Positions 49,482 to 59,436 of a stretch of 64,000 nucleotides of DNA are shown in pieces (position 1 is the stretch's first letter; each line of letters begins with the position of its first letter). Source of the DNA: Deltaproteobacteria bacterium. GTDB lineage: Bacteria > Desulfobacterota > DSM-4660 > Desulfatiglandales > HGW-15. A program made the position numbers and the translations under genes. Under the pieces are notes generated by a model that saw only the letters and a list, made by a program, of their open reading frames with translations, was not told the origin of the DNA and did no database searches. The DNA lies in NCBI GenBank assembly GCA_020060215.1, contig JAGVAP010000132.1, positions 186,001-250,000 on the forward strand, written 5' to 3'.

Positions 49482-52472
49482 ATGATGGACTTGTTGAGAT
49501 ATCTGGGACTCGAAGGGGGGGAGGAACGGCCGGAGATCATCGAGGTCCGGTTCGGGCTGATGGACAAGATGCTGGGGGTCATCCTGGGGCTTGGATCTGT
49601 CGCGGTCATTCTGGGCTCGACCCATGCCTATCTTCAGGACCGGCCGGTTTCCTCGATCCTTTATCTCTCTCTCTACGGCTTTGTGCTTGCCGCCTCTCTC
49701 TTCGCGAAGCGTGTTCACTTCACCGTCAGGTCCCTGCTCCTGGTCTCGGGGATGTTCACGATCTCGGTCGTATCCATCAGCAGGACGGGGCTTGGCGGAG
49801 TGAGCCTGCAGATCATGACCGCCGCCTGCGTGCTCAGTGCCGCTTTCTTGGGGAACAGGGCCGGATTGATGATGCTTGGACTGAGTCTGCTCACGGCCGT
49901 GGTGGTGGCCGGCGCCATGGTTCTGGGATGGATCCCCATGGCCGCCGCCCCCCTGGACAACCTCTCTCTGCTTTCCTGGGGAACGGCCATTGTTGCATTC
50001 GGCATGGTCACCCTGGGTCTGATCATCGTGCCGCACATGTTCATTGCACGGCTGAGAGAGTCCCTGGAGATGGTGGAAAAGCACAGCGGCCGGCTCAAAC
50101 GCTCCAACGACATCCTGAGAGATCAGATCAGGACCCGGAAGAAGGCCGAAAGGGCTCTTTGCGAGGCCTACGACATCATCAACAAGAGCCAGGCCGTCGC
50201 TTTCCTCTGGAGAAACGATGCCGGATGGCCCGTGGAGTTTGTCTCGGAGAACGTCCAGGATCTTTTCGGATACTCAGCGGAGGAATTCATGTCCGGGAAG
50301 ATCCTCTACAGCACGACCATCTTCGCCGAAGATCTCCCCCGGGTCGTATCGGAAGTGAAGGATCTCTCGGGAGACCGGGAGGTGGAGAGATTCACCCACC
50401 AGCCTTACAGGATCGTGACCAGGGAAGGTGCGGTCAAGTGGGTGGAAGACCGGACATACGCCCGAAGAGACCGCAACGGCCGGATCACCCACTACCAGGG
50501 GATCGTGCAGGACATCACCGAGCGCAAGAGGGCGGAGGAGGGTCTTCAGGAAAGCAACGCACAGTTCCGACTCATCTTCCAGACGATTCCCGATCCGGTC
50601 AACATCGTACGCGTACGCGACGGAATCTGTCTGGACGTGAACGATCAGTTCGTGTCGGAGACCGGCTGGACACGGGAGGAGGTGATCGGGAAGAGGTTCA
50701 GTGACCTGAACATGTGGTGCCGCCCCCAGGACCGCGACCGGCTGATCGAATCCATATCCAGATCCGACCGGGCCCACAATCACGAGGCCATGTTCCGGCT
50801 GAAGAGCGGGGAGGTCATCACCGCGCTCCTCTCCGCCATATCCCTCAACATCGGGGGAGAACGGGTGATCGTCTCCATCACGCGGGATATCACCGAACGG
50901 GACCGCGCCCAGAGGGCGTTGAGGGAGTCCGAGGAGAAGTACCGGTTCATTGTGGACAACGCAAACGAGTGGATGATCCTCACGCAGCGGGGCAAGACCG
51001 TATTTGCGAACAAACAGGCGGTCGAACAATCCGGTTACTCCCTCGAAGAGCTGTCCAACTTGAGCATCGCCCAGCTCATTCACCCGGACGATCGAGAAGA
51101 TGCGATGAGCCTTTATCAATCCAAGATGAAGGGCGGTCCCGGGAGGGCGGACTATGAATTCAGGCTCATCGGCAAGGCCGGAAACATCATCTGGGTGAGG
51201 ATCAACTCTTTCGTGGTCAAATGGATGGGAGAGCCGGCCCTCCTGACCTTCATGAACGATATCTCCAGGCAGAAGGCGGCGGAGGAGGAGAAGGAAAGGC
51301 TGCAGGCCCGCCTTCAGCGGGCGCAGAAGATGGAGGCGATCGGGACCCTTGCGGGCGGCGTGGCCCACGACCTGAACAACATCCTGTCAGGGATCGTGAG
51401 CTACCCCGACCTGCTGCTGATGCAGCTTCCGTCGGACAGTCCCCTGAGAAAACCCGTGACCACCATCCGGGAGTCCGGGAAGAGGGCCGCCGCCGTTGTG
51501 CAGGATCTGCTCACACTGGCCAGGCGGGGGCTGGCCGTGACCGAACCCGTAGACCTCAACAGGGTGATCGCCGATTTTCTGAAGAGCGCGGAGGTCGAAA
51601 GACTTCGAGCCAACCATCCGCAGGTCAGCATCGAGACCAGGCTGGACGACACCCTGCAAAACATCATGGGCTCTCCGGTTCACCTCCAGAAGACCCTCAT
51701 GAACCTGGTGCTCAACGCGTTCGAGGCCATGCCCGGCGGCGGCACGGTCGGCATAGCCACCGAGAACCGACACCTAGAAAAATCCCTCAACGGCTACGAT
51801 CATGTGCACGAGGGGGAGTACGTCATGCTCAGGGTCTCGGATACGGGAATCGGGATATCCCCCGAGGAGCGGGAGAGGATCTTCGAGCCCTTCTACACCA
51901 AGAAGGCCATGGGGAGGAGCGGAACCGGCCTGGGCATGGCGGTCGTGTGGGGCACGATCAAGGACCACAAGGGTTACATCGACGTGGAAAGCACCCAGGG
52001 CAGGGGGACCACCTTCATGCTCTACTTCCCCGCCACACGGGAGGTTGCCAGGAGGGAGCCGGCGGCCACCTTCGATCATTACAGGGGACACGGCGAGACG
52101 ATCATGATCGTCGACGACATGGAGGATCAGAGGGAAATCGCATCCACACTCCTTTCCAGATTGGGTTACACGGTCACGGCGGTCTCCAGCGGCGAGGAGG
52201 CGATCCGCCGGTTGGACGAAGAACCTGCAGACCTTCTCGTCCTGGACATGATCATGGGCTGCGGCATGGACGGACTTGACACCTACAGGGAAATCCTTAA
52301 GATATTCCCTTCACAGAAAGCGATCCTCGCGAGCGGATACTCGGAGACGGCGCGCGTGAAAGAAGCCCAGAGGCTGGGCGCGGGTCAGTACATCCGGAAG
52401 CCCTACACCCTTGAGAGGATCGGCACGGCTGTTCGGAGCGAATTGGACAGAAGGGAAACCATAGCAGCTTGA
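49482..52472 (+). CDS. hybrid sensor histidine kinase, multi-PAS with C-terminal receiver
   Basis: The 996-residue protein has about six N-terminal membrane helices (residues 25-190), three PAS domains (about 215-345, 350-470, 475-600), HisKA with the histidine in GTLAGGVAHDLNNILSGIV, a HATPase domain (NAFEAMPGGG, DTGIGISPEERERIFEPFYTKK, GTGLGMAV) and a receiver (IMIVDDMEDQ, D in LVLDMIMGC). ATG 49482 is chosen because AGAGGA precedes it and the upstream GTG codon at 49434 is weak. The layout suits a membrane sensor with an internal phosphorelay. The sigma54 promoter links it to nitrogen or similar stress control. Its stop overlaps the next start (TTGA). Confidence 0.88.
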   Translation: MMDLLRYLGLEGGEERPEIIEVRFGLMDKMLGVILGLGSVAVILGSTHAYLQDRPVSSILYLSLYGFVLAASLFAKRVHFTVRSLLLVSGMFTISVVSISRTGLGGVSLQIMTAACVLSAAFLGNRAGLMMLGLSLLTAVVVAGAMVLGWIPMAAAPLDNLSLLSWGTAIVAFGMVTLGLIIVPHMFIARLRESLEMVEKHSGRLKRSNDILRDQIRTRKKAERALCEAYDIINKSQAVAFLWRNDAGWPVEFVSENVQDLFGYSAEEFMSGKILYSTTIFAEDLPRVVSEVKDLSGDREVERFTHQPYRIVTREGAVKWVEDRTYARRDRNGRITHYQGIVQDITERKRAEEGLQESNAQFRLIFQTIPDPVNIVRVRDGICLDVNDQFVSETGWTREEVIGKRFSDLNMWCRPQDRDRLIESISRSDRAHNHEAMFRLKSGEVITALLSAISLNIGGERVIVSITRDITERDRAQRALRESEEKYRFIVDNANEWMILTQRGKTVFANKQAVEQSGYSLEELSNLSIAQLIHPDDREDAMSLYQSKMKGGPGRADYEFRLIGKAGNIIWVRINSFVVKWMGEPALLTFMNDISRQKAAEEEKERLQARLQRAQKMEAIGTLAGGVAHDLNNILSGIVSYPDLLLMQLPSDSPLRKPVTTIRESGKRAAAVVQDLLTLARRGLAVTEPVDLNRVIADFLKSAEVERLRANHPQVSIETRLDDTLQNIMGSPVHLQKTLMNLVLNAFEAMPGGGTVGIATENRHLEKSLNGYDHVHEGEYVMLRVSDTGIGISPEERERIFEPFYTKKAMGRSGTGLGMAVVWGTIKDHKGYIDVESTQGRGTTFMLYFPATREVARREPAATFDHYRGHGETIMIVDDMEDQREIASTLLSRLGYTVTAVSSGEEAIRRLDEEPADLLVLDMIMGCGMDGLDTYREILKIFPSQKAILASGYSETARVKEAQRLGAGQYIRKPYTLERIGTAVRSELDRRETIAA

Positions 52473-53419
52473 TAACGCCGCCCCACCTGAGCCGCCCCTC
52501 CCGATTCTTCTTCATCGTCAATCCCCATGCCGGCAGGGGATCGGTCGGCCGGCAGTGGCCCCATATCCTCGAAGGAGCCCGGCAGCGCTTCGGTGATGTC
52601 GGTTTCAGCATCACGGGGGGACCCGGCGAGGCCGCTCTCTCCACCCGGCGCGCCCTCCTGGACGGCGCGGAGGTCATCGTCTGTGTCGGTGGGGACGGCA
52701 CGCTGAATGAAGTCGTCACCGGGGTGATGGACGAGAAAATCCCCCTCCGTCCGAGTGCCATGCTCGGGCTCGTGCCGAACGGCACAGGTTGTGATTTCAT
52801 CAAGACCGTCCGCATCCCCTCGGATCCGGGAGAGGCCTTGGATGTGATCGCCGCCGCGCGCTTCCGGCCCCTCGACCTGGGGAGACTCGCCTACAGGGAC
52901 CATCTGGGCCGGCCCGCCGTCCGCTATTTCCACAATGTGACGAGTTTCGGTCTGGGAGGCGAGGTCGACGAGCGGGTGAACAGGACGACCAAGGTCTTCG
53001 GAGGCTTTGTCTCTTTCTTCTGGGCGACCGTCATGACCGTCCTCCGGTACCGGGGGAAACGGGTCCTCCTGAGCATCGACGGATCCGAGGAGGAGCCTGT
53101 CACGGTCCTGAACGTCGTCATCGGAAACGGCCAGTACCATGGAGGCGGGATGTGGGTCGCCCCCGAGGCACGGGTGGACGACGGCCTTTTTCACGTCACC
53201 GTCATCGGGGACTTCTCCCTGCCCGAGATCTTTTTCCACTTCCCGAAGCTCTACAACGGGAAGCTGCTTCTCCTCCGGAAGGTCAGGGGAGTGACGGCAA
53301 AGAGGGTCGAGGCGCGGTCCCTGGAGCGGGTCCTCCTCGATGTGGACGGAGAGCAGCCGGGATCGCTCCCGGCGACTGCGGAGATAGTGAGGTCGGCGCT
53401 GCGCCTGATCGTCCCGTAG
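52469..53419 (+). CDS. diacylglycerol kinase-family lipid kinase (YegS/DagK type)
   Basis: The 316-residue kinase has the N-terminal FFFIVNPHAGRGSVGRQW nucleotide loop, VCVGGDGTLNEVVTGVMD with the GGDGT motif near residue 74, LGLVPNGTGCDFIKTVRIP, and DDGLFHVTVIGDF. These match the DAGK_cat/LCB5 family, which phosphorylates diacylglycerol or related lipids. No membrane helix is seen, so it would act at the membrane surface. The start codon is TTG at 52469, overlapping the TGA of the hybrid kinase by three bases, and AGAAGGGAAACC is the nearest Shine-Dalgarno-like tract. Coupling to the kinase is therefore likely. Confidence 0.87.
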   Translation: MITPPHLSRPSRFFFIVNPHAGRGSVGRQWPHILEGARQRFGDVGFSITGGPGEAALSTRRALLDGAEVIVCVGGDGTLNEVVTGVMDEKIPLRPSAMLGLVPNGTGCDFIKTVRIPSDPGEALDVIAAARFRPLDLGRLAYRDHLGRPAVRYFHNVTSFGLGGEVDERVNRTTKVFGGFVSFFWATVMTVLRYRGKRVLLSIDGSEEEPVTVLNVVIGNGQYHGGGMWVAPEARVDDGLFHVTVIGDFSLPEIFFHFPKLYNGKLLLLRKVRGVTAKRVEARSLERVLLDVDGEQPGSLPATAEIVRSALRLIVP

Positions 53420-53443
53420 GAGAACGGGCAGGGGAGAACGCCT

Positions 53444-54028
53444 ATGAAGAGGCCCCGAAGACTGAAGGAGCTCATTCAGGACAAACCGGTTCATGAGCGG
53501 CATGTCAAGATCCGGTCCTATCGCTTGGCTGACGAAAGGCTCGTGGTGGAAGGGGTGCTGAGAGACGACCAGCTCATTCCCGGTTACCGGTGGGATGGGC
53601 AGAGCCGCCCTCCGGGGGCGGTGCACCGGATATGTGTCCGCATCCTGGTGGGGGGGTGGCCGCCGGAGATCCTGGATGCCGAGGCGGAGATGCCGAAGAT
53701 ACCGCATGAACTCTGCCCCACGACCCTGGGTTCGGTGCAGAAGATCATAGGGATGAAGATCACGGCCGGGTTCAGCAGCGAAGTCCGCAAACGGCTGGGC
53801 GGCATCCGCGGCTGCGCCCACATGACCTACCTCATCACGGCCATGGGGCCGGCGGCCCTCCACGGATACTGGACCATGAAGTCCAGGAATCCGCAACCGA
53901 TTCCGGAGAGCATGGAGGAGTTCACGGGACTGCCCGCCCTGATCAACTCATGCGCCCTGTGGGCGAAAGACGGCCCCATGATCCGGCACATCAGGGAGAC
54001 CATCGAAACCAAGACGGGAAAGGTTTGA
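53444..54028 (+). CDS. DUF2889 family protein
   Basis: The 194-residue product has the layout of DUF2889: HVKIRSYRLADERLVVEGVLRDDQLIPG, then AVHRICVRILVGGWPPEILDAEAEMPKIPHELC, and the C-terminal KITAGFSSEVRKRLGGIRGCAHMTYLITAMGPAAL. Two conserved cysteines (LCPT and GCAH) and the histidine in the last motif suggest metal or cofactor contact. The function is unknown. It has no signal peptide. It follows the lipid kinase by 24 bases with AACGGGCAGGGGAG in between, so the two probably share a transcript. It converges with glnD. Confidence 0.82.
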   Translation: MKRPRRLKELIQDKPVHERHVKIRSYRLADERLVVEGVLRDDQLIPGYRWDGQSRPPGAVHRICVRILVGGWPPEILDAEAEMPKIPHELCPTTLGSVQKIIGMKITAGFSSEVRKRLGGIRGCAHMTYLITAMGPAALHGYWTMKSRNPQPIPESMEEFTGLPALINSCALWAKDGPMIRHIRETIETKTGKV

Positions 54029-54056
54029 TGACAACCTGGGTCTTCTCCTCTTCCCG

Positions 54057-56672
54057 TCATCGGATGACCGAGAGGATCCCCTCCTCGATCCTCTTCATCT
54101 CGGCCGTCTCGCTGACCTTCTGCCCGCTGGAATCCCTGACGTAGAAGACCCCGGTGGTCCTTTCCTTGTCCCGGTTGAACCGGGCGAAACGGATATCCAG
54201 TCCCTGTGAGAAGATCTCCTTCGCAAGATCGTAGAGAAGGCCTGTCCTCCTGGCCCCGATGACCTCGACGATGGTGAAGAAGTCGGATGCATTGTTGTCG
54301 ATCCACACCCTGTTTTCAAAGCTGGAGAAGCCGAGGGGAGGAGCCGACCCGGACCTGTCCTTCCTGCTGATCAGGAGGTCCAGGGGGAGCTTGCCCCCAA
54401 TCGCCTCGACGGCGTTACGATAGACCTTGGACCACATCTCCCTTTCCCTCAGGGGGTCCAGAGGATTGGTGACCTCATAGATGTCGAGCGCGAGCCCGTT
54501 CTTGAGGGTGAAGATGTTCCCCGAGAGCACGTCCATGTTGTTGAGCGTGAATACCCCCACCATCTTGCTGAACAGGCCTGGCTTGTCGTAAGTGCACAGC
54601 AGGACCCTGGTCACCGGGGCGTTGTTGAGCTTCTGGAGGGTCCATGCGAGCCTCCTCTTTCCCAGCGTGAGGGCCAGGAGGAAGTGCTCCACCATGTCGT
54701 CCAGCCTGGTGCTCAGGAAGTACCACGTCGAGACCTGCTCCATGAGTTGATGGATTTCCCCGGGAGGAAAGCGGCGGCTCAAGAGCCTCAGGAGGCCGGA
54801 CTTGTTCTGCTCGATTCGTTTGGTTGCATCGGGCGTGGCGAGAATACCTCTTTCGAGGATATGCCTCACCTTCACATAGAGCTCGATCAGGAGCATGACC
54901 TTCCAGTCGCTGCCGGCAATCGGCCCGGTGGCCAGACTGTCCGCAATGGTCAGCAGCAGGAGAAGCCTCAGTTTCTCGGTGCTCCCGATGGTCTGGGCCG
55001 CCTGCACAGAGGTCTTCTCATCGTTGAGGTCCCTCTTCTGAGACACATTGACCAGCAAGAGATGATGCAGGACAAGGGATGAAATCACCCTTTCCGCCTC
55101 CCCCTTCATCCCCAGCCTTTTCAGGATCCGCGGTATCATGACGGAGCCTCTTTGGGAATGATCGCCCCTGGAACCCTTGCCGATGTCATGGAGAAGGGCG
55201 GCGAGGTAGAGCCAGTCCGGGTGCTCCAGTTCACGAAAGACCTCGCCGAGGATCGGCCACCGCTCATCATACACCCCTTGTGAGATCTCATGGATGACTT
55301 CCATGGTGCTCAGGGAGTGGAGATCGACCGTTTCAATGTGGTACTGGCTGAACTGAGCCAGGTGTCGGATCTTCCTGAACTCGGGGATAAAGCACTCGAC
55401 GAGGCCGGCCTCAAGGGCGAGCCGCAGCAGCTGGGGTTTCATGGGTGCCAGGAGGGTCCGCATAAACAGGTTTGCAGCATCCGGACGATTGAACAGCGCT
55501 CTGCCGCTCGTGGAGATCAGATGACCTGCTTCCCAGATAAGCTCCGAGCCGAAGAAAAACCCGCCCCGGTTCGCCTGCTCAAACGCCCGCAGCAGGGTCA
55601 GAGGATCGCTCGACTTGAGAGACCTTCCCTCTCTCAGGACGACATTGCCCTTGATGACCCGGAACTCGGCCGGAAGATCATTCCGCTCCGGATCGATGGG
55701 TCCGGGATCGATCAGATCCAGTGTCCTGGTCTGAAACTCCTCGCTGCCATAGCGGATCCGATTCAGGTGAAGATAGAGGTGTTTCATAAATCGCTCCGGT
55801 CCCGTGTAGGATCCGTTGTCCTGATACCCCAGGCTTTCGGAGATCAGGCCCTGGAAGCGCATCAGCAGCCGGTCTTCCCTTCGCCCCCCGGCAAAGTGGT
55901 GCAACCGATTGCGGACCTTCAGGAGGAAGTTCTCGGACTGATGCAGTCTCTCCAGAGGAAAATGGGAGAAGACCGGAAACCGTTTGATCTGCCGGAGATC
56001 CTCTGACTTGAAGTAGATCCTCGCCATCCATGCCATGAAATGGATGTCCCTGAGGCCTCCCAGCCCCTCCTTGATGTCCGGCTCCGCGAAATACCCCTGA
56101 TTTCCATATTTCTCGGCCCGCTTTTGCAGATTGACCAGAAAGCGGCTGAGGAGAGAGTCCTTTTCCCGGTCGACCCTGGACCAGAAGGCCTCTGCGAATA
56201 GCCGAAAGAAAAGGGGGGAACCGATGAGCAGCCGCATGTTCATGAGGGAGGTCAGATAGCGGAAGTCTTCCATGGCCGTCCGGATGCACTCATGGACGGT
56301 CATGACCCCGTGACCCACGTCGAGCCTGGCATCCCAGAGTGAGTAGAGGACGCGGCTGATCCTCTCGCCCATCTCCGGGGAGAGGGTGGATTGGTGGACG
56401 AAGACGAAATCCACGTCGGAGCCGAGGCACAGCTCACGCCGACCGTAACTGCCCAGGGCGACCACGGCGACGCCGTCCTCCGGATGCTCCGAGGTCTCTG
56501 CGCCGAACCCGGCCTTGAGGAAGAGCGCACGGAGGAACCGGTCCATGAGTAGGGTATACTTCCTGGTCATCAGGAAGCCCGAGATCCTCGTCAGGTCACG
56601 CTGGACCAGTTCATTCCGCGCGTGGAGAAACTGCTGGACCGCCTGCTGGAATGATTCGGCTTTCCTGAACAC
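54057..56672 (-). CDS. glnD: bifunctional [protein-PII] uridylyltransferase/uridylyl-removing enzyme
   Basis: The 871-residue protein senses glutamine and controls PII. It has a nucleotidyltransferase domain with GSYGRRELCLGSDVDFVFVH near residue 73, an HD-type hydrolase domain with LLHDIGKGSRGDHSQRG near residue 493, and two C-terminal ACT domains (about 690-760 and 800-871, starting VLLCTYDKPGLFSKMVG and FFTIVEVIGARRTGLLYDLAK). All active-site blocks are present, so it should add and remove UMP on the PII protein. The gene follows glnB by 173 bases on the same strand. The length is near the lower edge of the family. Confidence 0.95.
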   Translation of the reverse strand: MFRKAESFQQAVQQFLHARNELVQRDLTRISGFLMTRKYTLLMDRFLRALFLKAGFGAETSEHPEDGVAVVALGSYGRRELCLGSDVDFVFVHQSTLSPEMGERISRVLYSLWDARLDVGHGVMTVHECIRTAMEDFRYLTSLMNMRLLIGSPLFFRLFAEAFWSRVDREKDSLLSRFLVNLQKRAEKYGNQGYFAEPDIKEGLGGLRDIHFMAWMARIYFKSEDLRQIKRFPVFSHFPLERLHQSENFLLKVRNRLHHFAGGRREDRLLMRFQGLISESLGYQDNGSYTGPERFMKHLYLHLNRIRYGSEEFQTRTLDLIDPGPIDPERNDLPAEFRVIKGNVVLREGRSLKSSDPLTLLRAFEQANRGGFFFGSELIWEAGHLISTSGRALFNRPDAANLFMRTLLAPMKPQLLRLALEAGLVECFIPEFRKIRHLAQFSQYHIETVDLHSLSTMEVIHEISQGVYDERWPILGEVFRELEHPDWLYLAALLHDIGKGSRGDHSQRGSVMIPRILKRLGMKGEAERVISSLVLHHLLLVNVSQKRDLNDEKTSVQAAQTIGSTEKLRLLLLLTIADSLATGPIAGSDWKVMLLIELYVKVRHILERGILATPDATKRIEQNKSGLLRLLSRRFPPGEIHQLMEQVSTWYFLSTRLDDMVEHFLLALTLGKRRLAWTLQKLNNAPVTRVLLCTYDKPGLFSKMVGVFTLNNMDVLSGNIFTLKNGLALDIYEVTNPLDPLREREMWSKVYRNAVEAIGGKLPLDLLISRKDRSGSAPPLGFSSFENRVWIDNNASDFFTIVEVIGARRTGLLYDLAKEIFSQGLDIRFARFNRDKERTTGVFYVRDSSGQKVSETAEMKRIEEGILSVIR

Positions 56673-56750
56673 TTCAGCTCTCTATAAACCGGGTCGGGGG
56701 GTTGGCCGCGAGGATCACTTTTCGAAGGGGGTTCAGGCGCAAGGGGAGGA

Positions 56751-56771
56751 AAAATTCGAACTTCGAATTTT
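56751..56771. repeat. perfect palindrome between glnB and glnD
   Basis: AAAATTCGAA (56751-56760), one central base, TTCGAATTTT (56762-56771): a 10-bp perfect dyad. A second dyad (CCGACC near 56775, GGTCGG near 56797) follows. The pair could attenuate transcription or mark a repeat, and could separate glnB from glnD expression. Confidence 0.6.
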
Positions 56772-56845
56772 CGACCGACCCGGCGCACCCCGGATCGGTC
56801 GGACCTGATCCGGGTCCTCCACGAGAGGTCGAAGGTCTGTCCACA

Positions 56846-57300
<455 letters not shown>

Positions 57301-57486
57301 AACAAAACAGAGAAGAGAATACGCGTACATGAACCGGGGAATACCTGCCCAACCCCATTCTCTCCGGCCCGAAGCAGCGGGATGCTGAAGCGATGACGCA
57401 CGGAAAGGAGAGCAGTCGGTTTGGGCACTGGTCTCCCGCGAGCCAAAGTGTTACGTTAGCAAGAGCGCAGGGGATGGAGCTTCAAG

Positions 57487-59250
57487 ATGACCACGCTTCG
57501 GATATGGGCGCCTGCGGCCGGAGAGGCCTTCGTCGAGACGGGTGGAGAGCGCCGATCCATGCACGCGATCGGCGACGGCTGGTGGGAGCTCGGCGGCACC
57601 CCGCTGGGACACGGGACCGATTACGCCGTCATCCTGGACCGGAAAAAGCCCGTTGCGGACCCCCGTTCCTCCTGGCAGCCCTTCGGGCCGGAAGGGCCGT
57701 CTAGGATACTCGACCATGCCCTCTTCTCCTGGACGGACTCCGGGTGGCAGACACGCCCCCTCTCCTCCTCGCTGATTTACGAGATCCATACCGGCACGTT
57801 CAGCCCCGAAGGGACGTTCGGCGGTATCGAAGAGCGGCTGGACCACCTCCTGGACCTGGGGGTGACCCACATCGAGCTCATGCCGGTAAACGGGTTTCCG
57901 GGTTCGCGGGGATGGGGATATGACGGCGTCAACCTGTATGCTCCCTACGAGCCTTACGGGGGACCCGAAGGGCTGAAACACCTCGTCGATACCTGCCACG
58001 GCCGCGGCATGGGGGTGATCCTGGACGTGGTGTACAATCATCTGGGCCCGGCGGGCAACTACCTGGATTGGTTCGGCCCCTATTACAGCGATCGTTATCA
58101 GACGCCCTGGGGCCGGGCGATCAACTTCGATGCCGCGGGATCCCACGAGGTTCGAAGGTTCTTCTGCGACAATGCCCTGATGTGGCTCCGCGATTACCAC
58201 TTCGACGGTCTCCGGCTGGACGCGGTCCATGCCATCTATGATCGGTCCGCAATCCATTTCCTGGAGCAGCTCGCCGGGGAGGTGCACGACCTTGAAAGCC
58301 GGATCGGCCGCCACCTCTTCCTGATTGCCGAGAGCGATCTGAACGATCCCCGCGTCGTCCAGAGGCAGGAGGTCGGCGGCTACGGCATCCATGCCCAGTG
58401 GAGCGACGATTTCAGGCATTCCCTGCACGCAGTGCTTACCGGCGAAAGAGGCGGCTACCATGCCGATTTCGGCGCCCTGGCCGATCTGGCCAAGGCGCTG
58501 AAGAAGGCCTTCGTATATGACGGCCGCATGTCACGCTACAGGAATCGCTGCCACGGCCGGCCTGTACGGATGCTCTCTGGCCACAGCTTTTTGGGATATC
58601 TCCAGAACCATGACCAGATCGGGAACCGGGCCAAGGGGGAGCGCTCCAGCCACCTCATGGGAGCCGGGAGGTTGAAGATCGCCGCGGCCCTGGTACTGAC
58701 CTCTCCTTTCATCCCCATGCTCTTTCAGGGCGAAGAATGGGGCGCATCCACCCCTTTCCAGTATTTCACCGATCATCAGGACAGGGAACTGGGCCGGGCG
58801 ATCAGCCAGGGAAGGCAGAAGGAGTTTTCCGCCTTTGGATGGAATCCGGAGGAGATCCCCGACCCCCAGGCCGTAGAGACCTTTGAACGCTCAAGGCTCC
58901 GGTGGGAGGAAAGGGATGAGGAGCCTCATCGCTCCATCCTGGAGTGGCACCGGGAGCTCATCCGTCTCCGCCGGCGCATTCCCGCCCTGGCCGATGGATG
59001 CCTGGAAAAGGTGGAGATCCTCTTCGACGAAAAGGAGAGATGGCTGCTGTTGATGAGAGGGCCGGTCGCCGTGGCATGCAACCTCTCATCTTCCCCCAGG
59101 CAGATCCAGCTTCCGGCCTGTTCGTCTCCCGCCGTTCTCCTGGCGTCCGATCCCGGGGTCGGGGTCGAGGAGACAAGGGTCCGCTTGGCTCCGGACAGCG
59201 TCGCCGTAGTCGATGCGCCGCGCGCCTTCTTCAAGGCTTGCGCGGAATGA
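57487..59250 (+). CDS. treZ: malto-oligosyltrehalose trehalohydrolase
   Basis: The 587-residue GH13 enzyme releases trehalose from maltooligosyltrehalose. It has an N-terminal carbohydrate-binding module, then the GH13 barrel with YEIHTGTFSPEGTF, GVILDVVYNH, the catalytic DGLRLDAVHAI (Asp nucleophile), LIAESDLNDPRV (Glu acid/base) and NHDQIGNRAKGER. These are the TreZ signatures. The usual partner treY is not in the window, so the pathway must be completed elsewhere or another substrate is used. GGAG precedes the ATG. It is followed by an HAD-type gene with its own promoter. Confidence 0.93.
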   Translation: MTTLRIWAPAAGEAFVETGGERRSMHAIGDGWWELGGTPLGHGTDYAVILDRKKPVADPRSSWQPFGPEGPSRILDHALFSWTDSGWQTRPLSSSLIYEIHTGTFSPEGTFGGIEERLDHLLDLGVTHIELMPVNGFPGSRGWGYDGVNLYAPYEPYGGPEGLKHLVDTCHGRGMGVILDVVYNHLGPAGNYLDWFGPYYSDRYQTPWGRAINFDAAGSHEVRRFFCDNALMWLRDYHFDGLRLDAVHAIYDRSAIHFLEQLAGEVHDLESRIGRHLFLIAESDLNDPRVVQRQEVGGYGIHAQWSDDFRHSLHAVLTGERGGYHADFGALADLAKALKKAFVYDGRMSRYRNRCHGRPVRMLSGHSFLGYLQNHDQIGNRAKGERSSHLMGAGRLKIAAALVLTSPFIPMLFQGEEWGASTPFQYFTDHQDRELGRAISQGRQKEFSAFGWNPEEIPDPQAVETFERSRLRWEERDEEPHRSILEWHRELIRLRRRIPALADGCLEKVEILFDEKERWLLLMRGPVAVACNLSSSPRQIQLPACSSPAVLLASDPGVGVEETRVRLAPDSVAVVDAPRAFFKACAE

Positions 59251-59400
59251 CATCGCCCATCGGGTCGATCCTCGTTTGCCCGCGGCCTGCCGTGAGGAAT
59301 CGGAGGGTATCGAAGCCGGCCGTGGCCGTTCGTGCCTCGACACCTCGGCATGAACGGGTCCGGCCGGGAGCATGTGAAGTTGTTTTTGCGCACATTCCTT

Positions 59401-59430
59401 TTGATTTTTCTCCTGCAGTTGCGGTAAGAA
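59401..59430 (+). promoter_or_regulatory. promoter with transcription start at the HAD gene ATG
   Basis: TTGATT (59401-59406), 18 bases, TAAGAA (59425-59430), then six bases before ATG 59437. No Shine-Dalgarno is seen, so a leaderless message is predicted. The rest of the 186-base gap shows nothing recognisable. Confidence 0.45.
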
Positions 59431-59436
59431 TCTGCC

